Source of the DNA: Dipetalonema caudispina
Taxonomy: Eukaryota > Nematoda > Chromadorea > Rhabditida > Onchocercidae
Direction of reading: 5' to 3'
NCBI GenBank assembly: GCA_013365325.1
Contig: JABVXV010000124.1
Span: forward strand, 62,001-126,000
Length of the DNA: 64,000 nucleotides
The notes beneath the pieces are model-generated. The model was not told where the DNA came from. It was given only the letters and a program-made list of their open reading frames with translations, and made no database searches. A program made the translations under genes and the position numbers. Positions 50,650-63,121 of this stretch are shown one piece after another (position 1 is the stretch's first letter; the number at the start of each line of letters is the position of its first letter).

Positions 50650-52891
50650 AAGCGATGAAATCCCAATCGGGAAACAAGTTTTTTTTTTTTTTTTTTTTCA
50701 CCGATAACTAACAGACCCAAAATATTTTGGTTGAATCGCCTTCGGCATTGATCATCAATAGAAATTGCCGATGATTAATTAAAAAGAAAAAAAAAAAAAC
50801 GAAAGAAGGAAAGAAAATTTTCCTAACTACTCATATAAACTTCCACAGACATTTACTTTTCAATAACTCTTTTCATTACCTTAATTTCAACTATTACCAA
50901 AATAAGCCTTAGGCTCTTTACAACATTCCTAACAGATATTTCCTAGACAAAAAAAAAAGAAAAAAAGGGAGAAAGAAAAAAAAATGTCATTAGAAATCCT
51001 TTTGTTTTTCATCCATTCAGAAAGATTATTAATGACTAAAACTTACTTAAGTATTTATATCAATAAGGTCAAAGGTATAAATAAAAGAAGTCTTTTTTCC
51101 TGAAAAAGAAAAAAGAGTGACTAATGTCAAGAAGTATTTAATGGCATTCTTCTGGTCGACTACTTTTTTTCCCTCATTTTTCTGAACAATTTATAGATTG
51201 CATATGTAATGTTTATGAATTGTAAAATGACATTTAGTAAAGTTAACAGATTGGCAATTTTTAAGAAATCATTTCACATTTAATTTTCATAGAGGTATAT
51301 GAGAAAAGGAGGAAAATTGGAAAGATATTTATCAGTTTGGTTGGCAATCAATCAGTAACCGTTCAGCATTCCTCTCATACATTTTGTAACATTTTAATGT
51401 AATTATCTGACATAATTGTGTTAAAATTTCATAAGATTTATTTGTTTCAAAATACCTTCGTAACTGTTAGATTAACGATTTAAGGCATTGCTGAATGGTT
51501 GATATGATGACAGCTAATAAAGTCAATGTTAAAATGTTCAAATTGAAACAACAAAATTACATCAGTATTCATAGAGATCTAAACAATGATATAGCATGAT
51601 AAGCTATATTGATAAGTGATTGAATCTGTCAGATGTGATCAAACTATGACTTACGTATTATCATACTTATGTGTTCTTTTTCCTTTATCTGTTTTTGCTC
51701 AGTAATATAGCCTGATTTGTTAGCTATCGTTCATGAATGCTTTTATCTTCGTTTATAGTTTCTCTATCAGCGGGGTTATTCTCTGAGATTTCTCACAAAA
51801 TTCTACTGCTTTAATCATCTTAACAAGGAGATGTAAAAAAAAAAAAAAATAGTCGAAATAAAACTTAACAGTTTCCGGATTCACCTTTCTGCGTATCTTT
51901 TCAACCTATACGATATCCATATATTCGAATATCATGCATATTATTGGGAATAAGAGAGTCCCTGTTATATCTAATCATTGATCTTATTCAACTGGATTAA
52001 TTCAATTCAAAAAATTCCACACTTTCGTTGCATTTAACCGATTCCATTTTTATTCAATAGATTCCGCTTTTATTTTACAAATTCTGTTTTTGATAATGAA
52101 AATTTCAAAAGGGGAATTTACCTATTAACATAATAGTAATGGAAATGAAGTGATAAAGAGAAAACTTAGCATTGAAATTTAATCATTTACATTTGACTTG
52201 TTTTTCATTAGTTCTGTTGAAATGCCACCCTGTTATATCATTTCAACAATTTTCTTATTTGTTAAACTTGAACTTTAACACTCATTCATTCGTTTTGTTT
52301 TTGTCACACATACCATTTCCAAATGTGAAAAAATGAAGAGAAATTTGTTGGAACTATTTATGAATCCCAACCAAACAAATAAATCATTTTGGAATTCTAA
52401 TAAATGATGTTATCACTGATAACACCATCCTTTTTTTTTTCCATTTCTATCTGTGTTCGTTCTATTATTATTTTGCAGGAACAGATTCTTCTTGATGTGA
52501 TGTGTATCAAAAGTGCAGGTGTATGCATTTATCTCATCTGATCGTTCATTCAACTTTTCTCTTTTCTTCAACTCGGCCCACATTTCAAGGCTTTTTCTTT
52601 TTTCATCATAATTCTGTTGAAGCAATCCTTGAAATTTAAAGATTTAGATTTAAGCAGATCTAAGCATATCGCTTCTTCTTTCTTTCTCTATTCAATCCTT
52701 TGGGAATTTTTGATCCTGAAATAAGACATGAAATGAACGGATAGAAAAGATCAGAAAGGATAGTTGAATTTTAGCATAATACCGCTCTTTCCTATCTCAT
52801 GTATAATAATGATAGCACAATATTTTTGCACTTAATATTCTCTCCTTTCTCATTATCCTAAAAATTATCATAACTTCTCTTTTTTTTCCTC

Positions 52892-52916
52892 TTTTTTTTT
52901 TTTTTTTTTTTTTTTT
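52892..52916. repeat. poly(T) tract
   Basis: About 25 consecutive T residues, followed closely by GATA units at 52955-52966. Confidence 0.9.
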
Positions 52917-53755
52917 GTTTCATAAAGTATTAAAAGCCCAGCTGGGCTATAAGATAGATAGATAGAATCTACGGTCTATGGTAATCTGTCTAGAACTCTT
53001 TCTCTTCATCCTCTTCTTTTGCTATTAAATTCAATGAACATCGTCACTCATCAAGCACGCAATAGCTGTTGTCTCAGACTTGTTTTTTTTTTCCCTCCAC
53101 GAACCAATAGAAAATGTCGAATGAGCAAAGTTTTAAATTCTATCCTCTTCAAGAAAGAACAAATTTACAAATGATGTTGAAATTTTGTTATTTGTTATTG
53201 TTTATAATTTTATGCTAATTCTTATCAAAATTTCTAATCGTCAGTTAAGATCATATCATAGAAATTATTCATCTAATTAATCATTCTTTTATCGATCCAT
53301 TCAAAATATATCGTAGAAATAATCTCATACATTTTAAAATAGTTGAAAAAAGTGCTATATGATATTATTCCAGATGTTAAACTTATCAAAATATTTTAGT
53401 TTATATATACCACATATGAGTGAAAAATAATTTTTGCTATGATGCTAGCAATTATTTAGGAAGAAAACGTAATTATCATATCAAATATTAAGACTATTCT
53501 ATTTACGTTTGTTTAGCTTACATTTATTTTCCTAATATTTCACGTTTAAATTCATAAATAATAAATCGGTATGTTTATATATATACAAATATATAGATGA
53601 TAGAGGATTGAAGTTTGTTAAGCTTATTTTGCTATGAATAAGCGAGAAGAGAAGAGAAAAGAAGAGAAAAAAAAAATGCTTCAATTTCAATTTTGCAATC
53701 GATGCCCAAAAATGGGTCCACCCTTCGTTTTACTCTTTACAACTGCCATTGCCGC

Positions 53756-53890
53756 CATCATCATTGTTATCATCATCATCATCATCGTCATCATTACCAT
53801 CACTATTATTATTATTATCATTATCATCATCATCATCATCGTCGTTATCATTACCATCACTATTATTATTATTATCATTATCATCATCAC
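53756..53890. repeat. CAT/ATT compound array with a duplicated unit of about 54 bp
   Basis: ATC triplets, an ATTACCATCACT segment and ATT triplets form a module that occurs twice in tandem with small changes. All open frames across it on both strands are repeat translations. Confidence 0.9.
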
Positions 53891-54730
53891 CTTTTCCAAA
53901 TTTATACATTATACATTCATCTATAAGGGTAAAATGAACAATGTAGAATAATTTAGAATGGATTTTGTGGGTAAGCAAAATTAAAAGATATATTTGCTTA
54001 TAGAGAGCTTAAATATAGACAAATTTTTTTTTTTCCCCTTCTTCACTCTAATCGTTTCTCTTTTTCTTTTTTTTTTTTTTTTTTTTTGTTGTTTAAATGA
54101 TGAAATTTAATAATGAATAAGATGAAAGAGTTAACCGCTGTACATCATTCAGTAGTGGTTGATGACGATAATAACATTAATGATAACAATAATAATAATA
54201 ATAATGAATTCATTCATTCTTTCAAATTATTTTATGCAGTATAGTTCAATTTTTTTTTTTTTTTCTTTTTTTCTTTTTTTTTTACCGTTGCTATTATATC
54301 CATTCAATTATCAACAAGTTTTATATAAGGAAGATGAGGAAGAATTATCAATTTTATCATCAAAATGACTTTTATTTTTTATTCTTCTCATTTCCTGTAA
54401 AATCTTCAATTTCTTTTTTTTTTTTTTTCTTTTTTTCTTGTTATTAATTTCTAAACGAGGAGACAGTATTACCATATTCTTTCTCTCTCTCTCTCTTTCC
54501 TAGAAAAAAAAAAAAAAAAGAAAAAAACAACAATGACACTGTTTCCCATAATGTCCCTTCGTTTTAAAGTTGTAACGAATCTGAATGGATGCAACAATGT
54601 GCTCATTTCATGAAGACCAATTTCTCACCATTTTCCTTCCTCTTCAACAAGGAATGTTACTTGATGATAATGGATGAAGCATGTAGAAACAGAGTTAGTT
54701 ATTAGCTACCGTAGTCGGTAGATGAAGAGG

Positions 54731-54855
54731 ATCCTCCTCTTTTTCCTCCTTTTCCTCCTCCTCCTCCTCATCATCCTCCTCCTCCTCATCCTCCTTCTCA
54801 TCTTCATCCTCATCATTATCATCATCATCATCATCATCATCCTTTTTTTTTTTTT
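54731..54855. repeat. TCC/TCA-rich pyrimidine array
   Basis: CCT, CTC and ATC triplets grade into (ATC)n and end in poly(T). The plus strand is almost entirely pyrimidine in the first half. Confidence 0.9.
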
Positions 54856-57476
54856 CATCGCTTGGCTAAATTAAAAAGTGTTCGTCCTTGTCTTTGACGT
54901 TGAGTTTTGTCACAGTTGCTTCCAATGTTATCGCTCTCTTCCTTTTTTTTTTTTTTTCTTTTTGTTAAATCTATTCTAGAAAAAGGCTTGAGCAATTTTC
55001 TCGACTATCGTTATTCTCCTATTTTTGTGTCATTGGCTAAGCTAAGATAGATGGAAAATTGGCCAGATAGAGGAGGCTGATACAAACAATAGAGGAGAGT
55101 GAGTTATTGCGGTAGCATTGGCTGTATCCTCCTTCTATAAACACGACGACGACGGCAATGACGATGACAGGAAAGGAATACATACAAAGTGAATGGATCT
55201 TTCTTCATCCACCAATGATTCACTTCATCTGTCCAATCCCATTCATTTCGATTTGGCCAACGAACTAGTTAGTTAATAGCTGCTAGAAATGTTCAATTTT
55301 CATCCTCTTAGGCTTTCAGGTTTAGGCTCAACTCTTAATTTTATCATTAATTTTATGTAAATAGTCTGTTACTCATACTTTTCATTTCCAAATATACAAT
55401 ATCATTGACCATTTATGATATGGCTACTATTTAACATTTATTATCTTACAGTGTCCACAATCTGTAAAGCATGGCGATTCTTTTGCATTCAACAACAATT
55501 GATAAAAGTTGAAGTTAAAAGAAGCAGAATTGAAAAACTTTTTTTCACTCCTTTTTTGTCCAATCTTTTCCGTTTATGCCTATTGGCTCATCAATTTTCT
55601 ATCTTCTCCATTCAATTTCAATTTGAAAGCAACAGCGAATAATATCGGACACACAAAGAAAAAAAAAAAAAAAACAATTAGGGTTCTGTAGTCTGCTTTA
55701 AATGGCCTAGCCTATTTTACATGTTGCAAAATAAAGCAACAATATGTATTCTATTACAAGAGAGATAATCTTTCGTAATATCTAACAAGAATCGGAATAC
55801 TGCTACTATCAGTGTCATTTTAATCCCGAACTATCAATTATATTCTCCAGATCATTCATCCAGCATTGTAATCTAAATTGAATGATATTCATTATTCTAT
55901 AGCTTTTTTTACTTTTTTACTTTAACCAAATGATGTCAGTTCGATTCTTCCATTTCATTAAAATTTCAGTTATCCGTTAACTTTGATTCCTTCAGTCATT
56001 TTTATCAGTTATAACCATCGTTTATTAAATGCTAAAGTGCTTGCTAAGCATCCTTCCGCTTCATTTTTTATGGATTGAGAAAGTGTAATAATATTTGAAT
56101 CAAAACATGGTGATGTGCTTAATTTTCCTCACCATTACTCTTATACTGTCTTCATTGTAAGCAATTTTATATTTATTCGTTAATATTTAGACGAATGGAA
56201 CTTTTTGACCTTTTTATGGCTGAACAATCCGTTCATGTTAGTTAGGATATTAGTTGATATCATTAGATTTTCATTTCTCCTCCGAAAAAAAGCCTAAAAA
56301 AATTTGTCATTGTTGTGTTTTCTAATAGAAGAAAATAATTGAAAGTTAGTATTCAAATTTAACTCTTTGAGTTTTTCACAACTTACTTCATACCAACTTG
56401 CACAATTTCTAAACATTTTTTCTTTTTCTTTTTTTTTTTTTTGTAAAATGGTATAAATTTTGTTTCACATATGTTATGCGTAACTATTTATTTTGTTATT
56501 TAACAATAATACAAAATACGATGTTGAAGGAGAGAGTTATTTGTTTCAAGCATCTGTTACTGCTTTATTTTTGACGTATATGTGTAACTGATAATTTACC
56601 GTTATCTCACCAACACGTACGTATACTTTCAACGTTAAGGTAACAAGCATCTTTCATCTGTTTTCATGTTATTGTTAATGCTTTAATAGCTCAAAATTTG
56701 ATTTTCCATTGCCAATAATTTGCTTTTGGCTTATCTCATTTGATGCGGGCGGCTTTGTCCCCACTGATAAAAACAAATTAATGGTTTTGAAATGTTACCG
56801 ATTACCAAATGATGCTTTTCGGTGAGTAATACTATATCAATTTACTTACTTTGAATCGTTCCAAATGAAATCCTACCAAATATTTCGATAGCAATAATGA
56901 TATGAAAATTTGTGTTTTATTATTATTACGAAAATTATAATTCGTTCATTTGCTCAATTGGAAACAAATAGCAAAAATAATGGAGAATGATCGGTTAATT
57001 TCAAAATTATCCGTATGAATCTTAAACGTATATCTGTCAAGCTATCCGATTTGTAATAATAGAGAGATTATTTGATGAAATGAGGAACACAGCTGCACAA
57101 TAATCATCCATGGCGGTTATCGTTGGTGGCAAGGTCGCTGTCTTCAATTGATAAAATTCATTACCATCCGACAAAAAAAAAAAAAGAAATGAAGGAAGAA
57201 AACCCAACGTCCTCTGTCCTTTCGATTGGATGAAGAGGAGAAGGAGAGAGAAACCAGCAGAGTGAACAGTGATTTTTCAGCAGGCAAATGAAAAAAAGAA
57301 GACGAAGTTATCTGCATCCCTAAAATTTCGCTTCCAAAAATCGATTCAACAATTTATTTTATAGTTTCTTCGTCATTCTACATCACAATTCTCGTATTTA
57401 TACCTGCGAAGATATCATAGTGAAACATATTCATACAATTCTCTTCTCTCAAATAAATATCATAAAATGTTTTGCC

Positions 57477-57502
57477 TTTTTTTTTTTTTTTTTTTTTTTT
57501 TT
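57477..57502. repeat. poly(T) tract
   Basis: About 26 consecutive T residues in unannotated DNA. Confidence 0.9.
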
Positions 57503-59337
57503 ATGTAATTTACATCGTTAACATTTTTTTACTAATTTATAAGCTCTTATTTAACTTACTTTTTACGTACACTTTCTTATCTTTCCTTTAGGTAATGTAA
57601 ATTGTTATTGTTAGTATCGTATCATTTACGTAGTAATATTTTGTTATATAAAATTAAAGCTATGATCATTATCATCTTGTTGACAACTCTATTACATTTG
57701 GGTTAAAATTGGATTAATTTCGAATGATGTTATCTTATGCATAAATAAGAAATATTCATTAATTCATTAGTAGTAATATCGTAACATTTCCTAACATAAA
57801 CGAAAAAGGTAGATGATATTTGCGCATTTGTTATCTTAGCCATTTTGTTCCTTCTTTCCACGTATATGTAAAATTATGATCCGGAAAAAAAAAAAAAAGA
57901 ATGCAACGTTTTGCAAAAATTGAAAATGTACGACAGTTGTTTTGAACGGCAGTTGTTCAAATTGCCTTCCGTAATGCTTATCTTATTCAAGTCGGATATC
58001 TCAAAAGAGCAATTTGGCATGTTGTTGTATCTTCAACATCACCACCATCATTACCAAACTATCGTCATCATCACTATCACGAAGTGTTCCCGACGTCTTG
58101 CAACGTAACAATTTTATGAAAATCGAAAGTGACATTGTGAGATAGAAACGGGCGCTTGTTTCATTTTTAATGCAACAAAAATTTATATAACAAATTTTCT
58201 ATAATGATGATACTGTATATAGTTCACTTGATAAGCAATGATAAGATGATAGTCAATATTTAAATTAATCCTTTAGTTGCAAGTTGCATTTATTATTTGC
58301 CAAATATAATTGACGATAATTTGAATTAACAAAATTGTTAATAAAAATTTCAATTTTTCCTTCCCTTTTTTTTTCCTAAAAAGTTGCAGATCTATTTACT
58401 GGTCATAAATTCATTTACTATTTTCGTTATATATTTGAATGAACTATTATTGTTATTATTAGCACCAAGCTAACCTAAAACATTGTAAAAAAATATTAAA
58501 CTGAATTAAATTTTGTTAGCCAATAATTAAGAATTATGAGACATATTTTTTTTGGGAATCCCTTCGGAGATATATGATGGAGGGAAAGTATCCTGTCAAC
58601 AACAAACGATCACTTCGTAATGTGTTCCTTTAGATGTGTCCATTGGGATGAATGGATGGATGGATAGTTTCGCCACCTTTCAAGACCTTCCATTAGTATT
58701 TTTATGGGAGATGAGAAGGGATAATGATATGTCGTATGGCGGAATGGAATGGTAGATATGTTAATTCTAACTCTTATTTTAGCTTAATCTTTAAACATTT
58801 TAGATCGATAATGATACGAAATCGTAAAGTTGAAATTAAAAAAATAACTTAGACATAAACCTTTAATTTCATAAATATTTGTATGTTAAGAATAAATAGT
58901 AATTTAAAAATGAAATTAAATACTAGAAATGCGCATTAATACATTTCGTCTTTTCTCCGCTGCTTTGTTTATTTATTTACATTTTTCTTTTTGTCTCTAT
59001 CTTCTTCCCTCTTTGCATTGTACCTGTCGTATCTTCCCTGTCTACCCGCGTACGGGTGGATGGTAGCTTTAGGAAATAGTAAATTGTATCAACGATTGTT
59101 ACTAATATTTCTCCGTAAATGCTAAGAAATTATTCTTATTGAAGTATACATATTATCGATATGATTCATTCCTCAATTAACTGATAACAAAATATCCAAT
59201 GATAAGGACTAAACGAATATCTGGCACTTAATCATTTCTTCAATTTTAAACAACGAGAAGGACAGACAAATGGACAAACAGAAGACAGACAAGGCAAAGT
59301 AAACACTAATATTGTGTAAATATGATGACGGAATGAT

Positions 59338-59402
59338 ATACAGACAGACAGACGGACAGACACATACATATACATACACACACACACACATACACACATA
59401 CA
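59338..59402. repeat. CAGA/CATA/CA microsatellite
   Basis: CAGA tetranucleotides grade into CATA and CA repeats. Flanking frames are repeat-derived. Confidence 0.9.
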
Positions 59403-59524
59403 GAGCCATACATAAACAACGATTGGAAAAGGAGACTTCACCAAAACTGGATTGTTTAACAGTGTGGAAAAGAGGAGCAGCTGGTTACAGGGGTGCTCGA
59501 ATAGGTGGTGGGTGTGTCTTTAAA

Positions 59525-59564
59525 TACATGCAAGTGCATGCATGCATGCATGCGTACTTGTATG
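59525..59564. repeat. (GCAT)n palindrome with imperfect outer arms
   Basis: (GCAT)4GC at 59536-59553 is self-complementary and alternates purine and pyrimidine. The flanks (ATGCAAGT on the left, the complement of ATACAAGTAC on the right) extend the symmetry imperfectly. Confidence 0.85.
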
Positions 59565-60568
59565 TTAATGCATGCATCAATGTGCTACACGATAGGAGAG
59601 GACATTTCATGAACAGATAATATTACTACGTAGATAGAGGTGACAGTGCCTACCTGCCTAACTGCCTGTTAATGATCGGTACCCTCTTGCCTCGGATATG
59701 AAACGCCCTGTCGAATTTCGAATTTTCATTTGTGGTAGTGGTGGGGACAACCGCCGTCTTCATCAATTTATTTGTAATGAAATGGGTTGTCACCAGGTGA
59801 TATCCTGAAGGAGTCATATAGCAAACTTGTATATCATCTGTCCGTGACCTCGATGGAAGAAGTATTTTAATGACAATTTTTGAACTAGCTGCTTTTTAAG
59901 ACATTAATCATACTCTTCATTATATTACTCATTCATTTTCCGGTTTCATTTTAGTCATCCAAGAAATTACTAATCATATCAGATCGAGAAAGAAACAGGA
60001 AGGTGTAATGTAGCTATCGAAGATGTATGCCATCACTGATCTAATCATTCAAATTCCCCCCTTTTCATTTAATCTTTATTTTCTCAAAATTTTTTCACTT
60101 CTTTCTTTCTACTGAATTTGAAATAAATGAGAAAATTTTTGCCTAATTTTTTTTCTAAAAAAAAAAATTTTTTTTCTTTCTCCTACTGCAAATGATTGGA
60201 ATGTTGATCATAGATGTAATGTAACGGCTACTTATTTCTAATCTGTTAAGATTTCCAAAGAAATACTACTTCTTTCATTCATCAATCACTTTCTTTTTTT
60301 TTTTTTTGTCCAACCATAAGTATAACTATTCAAGTTGGATTGGATCATTTTTTTAGTGTTCTAAAATGTTCAAAAAAATAAGGGAGAATGATTAGGAGAA
60401 TTTTACAAGATTACCATTCCCGATCAATAATCTTTGAATTTCTAAGAGATTACAAATAAATGAGCGAAGATATATGGTTATTTTTGTCACCTTGTCGTGC
60501 TGATAATATTTTATGTGATTCAGTGTGTTAAATTGATGAAATGATATTATCACAATTAATTTGTTCAT

Positions 60569-60587
60569 TTTGTAGGCATTTATTGCC
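60569..60587 (+). promoter_or_regulatory. Acceptor and short leader before the mbl-1 start codon
   Basis: A TTTTGTAG acceptor ends at 60575, leaving 12 untranslated bases before the ATG at 60588. The first coding exon is therefore probably reached either from an upstream non-coding exon in the 41-60 kb region or by spliced-leader trans-splicing. Confidence 0.55.
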
Positions 60588-63121
60588 ATGTACGATGAGA
60601 ACAGCAACGCAGCAGCAGCGGCAGCAGCAGCAGCAAGCAGTACTTCTTCAACGGGTCTTATGTCACAATTGCTTAATGTCAAGGATTCCAGATGGTTACA
60701 GCTGGAGGTTAATTTTATTATGCTAAAACTGCTAGTAATCAACCTTTAATTGAAATATCAGCTTTTTATCATCTGATATTGATGCTACTATGTTAGTGTT
60801 ATATATTTATTGAATAAGAATTGAACCGTGGTAAATCGATCATATTCTCTTAAAAAGCAAATCTTTTTGGATCTAAAAACGATACATTTATAATTAGGAA
60901 GGATTACTTTAAGCAATTGGCTTTCTCTTTGTATATCATTTATTTAGTTTTTCCACTTTTGTTATACATCCTTTCTCTATTTAAATTCCAAAAAACATGA
61001 CTTTTCCAGTGTAAATATTTTTAAAGCATTTTTCATATTAACTTCATGGATAGAGGCGTCAGCTGTTTCCTGTTCCAATTGAAATCTCTTTACAATTCTT
61101 TTTTTTAGCGGTTTTATAAGAAGATTTTTAGCAAGTTGTGACTCTTTTGAAAGATGAAAAAAAAAAGCAAAAAACAGAAAATATTTCTCTTGAAGAATAG
61201 ATATTTGTCAGGAATGAATTTGTGGTATCACATAAATATAGAAAAATTGTTTTCAATGGAATATTCAAGAAGTGAAGCAGTTAGTTTTTCCTACCAAAAA
61301 ATAAAATAATAAGTACCTAAATTCCAGGTATGTCGCGAATTTCAAAGAGGTCAGTGTTCGAGATCAGATATCGAATGTAAATTTGCACACCCACCTCCAC
61401 ATGTTGATGTACAGAATGGTCGTGTTACTGCATGTTATGATTCCATTAAGGTTTATCTTTTTCTTCTTACTCTCTCCCTCTTTCTAATCTGTAGAATTTG
61501 TTTTTTTTTCTTTTCATTATTTGCTCTTTAAGTAAAAATTGTCATTTATTTATTAGTCATTTCTTAACAGAAGGGCAGTTGGATGATGATAATGATGGTA
61601 ACCAACCGACATTAATCCTGTAATGGTAGGGTGCTAGATGGGAATTTCAAGAGTTGTAAAATTAATTTGCTTACTGACTGCTCAATTACTTCGGCAAAAT
61701 GTTTAGTACTTTTTTGTTTAATTTTCTCACTATAGCATTTCAAGTGTAAGCATGAGGGTATGTTCACCAATTGTAATTTTGTCAGGACCCGCGGAAAAAT
61801 ATTTAAAAAATTAGGGTAAATTCACTACTGGTTCGAAAGAATTCTTCATTTAAAGTTCTTTTCGCTCTAGCAAACTAGTTTGTTCTGTTTTGTTTTTTTT
61901 TTTTTTTTTTCTTTTTTCTTTTTGCAAGGGAGAGATTTGGTATAGTGGAATTGAATTTCTGGCTGAGGGCACCGGATAACTTTGGTCAATGCTCCATTTT
62001 TTTTTTCGTGACTGCTGACTACTTTCGTAATCAAAGTATGGGTTCAAAGGAAGTTTTTTGTCGTCTATGAATATAGACTCGTTAGAAAATGAAAAGTGAG
62101 GCGTAACATTTCAAAACATGTTATTAGTAAATTAAATCTCGAGATATATTACCAGTTAGCGTAGCGTAACATAGCAATGAGAAGTACTAAAAAAGGATTT
62201 AAGAAATTTAATGTAAATTACGGTGATGCATTTTCTATTGTGGTTGAAAATCAAATTTCTCTTTCTTTTATCTGCTAAAACTTTCAGATATTTATTGATG
62301 AAATAGATAGGCATTCTTGCTCTACAACTATTTGAGTAAAAATTTAAACAAATTCATGAGATTAATTTTCTTTACTATACACTGTTGGCCTATTTAATAG
62401 TTGATTTCGTCGATGCCATTATTTGATGCTGTTATACGTCATGGATACATATGCAAGCATTCCTATCTTCCTCAAACTCGAACTTAGTATATCTGTATAA
62501 CACGTAGGGATAATGTAGATGGATACTTATGTTTCACCTGTTGTCTCTTAGTGGTTTTTAGTGTCATGCCAGAATGTCGTAATGATTCAATCATGAGTTT
62601 CTCATGAATTGTCTGAAAATGTGTAGGAAATATCATTATGAAATCAGCATTATTGTCCATAAAAATAACTCACGTCCAGCTTCGATAATCCTTCAAGAAA
62701 ACAGTGATTCATTTTATTTTAGGGTCGATGCACTCGAGAAAATCCAAAATGCAAGTATTTGCATCCGCCGCAGCATCTAAAGGATCAGTTACTCATAAAT
62801 GGTCGAAATAATCTGGCCCTCAAAAATTTGATTTGTACACAGTTGAATCAGAATGCAGCAGCTGCAGCTCCTGCTGCACTTTCAACAATGAATCCATTAG
62901 CGCAATTGGTCGTCAGTGGTCAGGCTAGTCCCGCAGCACTCAACGATCAGCTTCTAATCGTTCAGCAACAGCAGCAACAAGCTGCCGCTGCAGCTGCCGC
63001 ACAGGCTGCAACCTTAGTTCCAGCTGCACTTCCTTATCAGTATTATCAGGGTATCACCACCATGTATCCAACACTTGTGCCTGTTCCAAGCAATGATGCT
63101 GCTGCAGCTGCTTATCAAGCG
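60588..63121 (+). CDS. mbl-1: Muscleblind-like CCCH zinc-finger splicing regulator, 5' three coding exons (partial)
   Basis: Exons 60588-60707, 61328-61450 and 62723-63121, all in phase 0, give 214 residues; later exons lie beyond the window. The N-terminus MYDENSN, a nine-Ala run and a Ser/Thr stretch lead to [20 protein letters not shown]. Zinc finger 1 is C-x7-C-x6-C-x3-H (Cys42, Cys50, Cys57, His61). Finger 2 starts at ACYDSIKGRC, with C-x7-C-x6-C-x3-H split by an intron after SIK, and ends at [25 protein letters not shown] follows, then a Gln/Ala-rich low-complexity tail. The NPKC spacing in finger 2 is longer than the vertebrate C-x4-C and matches nematode MBL-1. Muscleblind proteins bind YGCY motifs in pre-mRNA and control tissue-specific alternative splicing in muscle and neurons. 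Reading through the exon-3 donor would end in a stop after about 22 codons. Confidence 0.95.
60708..61327 (+). other. mbl-1 intron between coding exons 1 and 2
   Basis: GTTAAT donor and TTCCAG acceptor. AT-rich; no further exon recognised. Confidence 0.85.
61451..62722 (+). other. mbl-1 intron between coding exons 2 and 3
   Basis: This 1.27 kb intron interrupts zinc finger 2. Donor GTTTAT, acceptor TTTTTAG. Contains a poly(T) tract near 61893-61910 and no recognised exon. Confidence 0.85.

Larger units (their letters stand above)
40998..60575. other. 19.6 kb gene-poor, repeat-rich region upstream of mbl-1
   Basis: No conserved coding exon was recognised on either strand. The open frames present are translations of microsatellites (poly-Leu/Cys, poly-Ile, His-rich) or short AT-biased chance frames. 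The region contains many poly(T) and poly(A) tracts of 10-27 bases, CA, TTG/TTA, CAT/ATT, TCC and GA/CT arrays, two notable inverted repeats and a GC-richer block around 46310-46660. It may be regulatory DNA plus non-coding 5' exons or a large first intron of mbl-1, but no transcription start or exon could be fixed. Confidence 0.6.

Noticed and set aside
53634..53978. Several overlapping frames (Ile-rich, Met-rich, His-rich, Asp/Asn-rich) on both strands
   Set aside because: All are different readings of the CAT/ATT microsatellite.
55310..55335. TTAGGC hexamers (nematode telomere unit)
   Set aside because: Only isolated single copies occur, with no tandem array.
59640..59700. CCTG-rich stretch near 59650 resembling a DM2-type repeat
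   Set aside because: Only a few imperfect copies in unique sequence, too short to call a repeat expansion.
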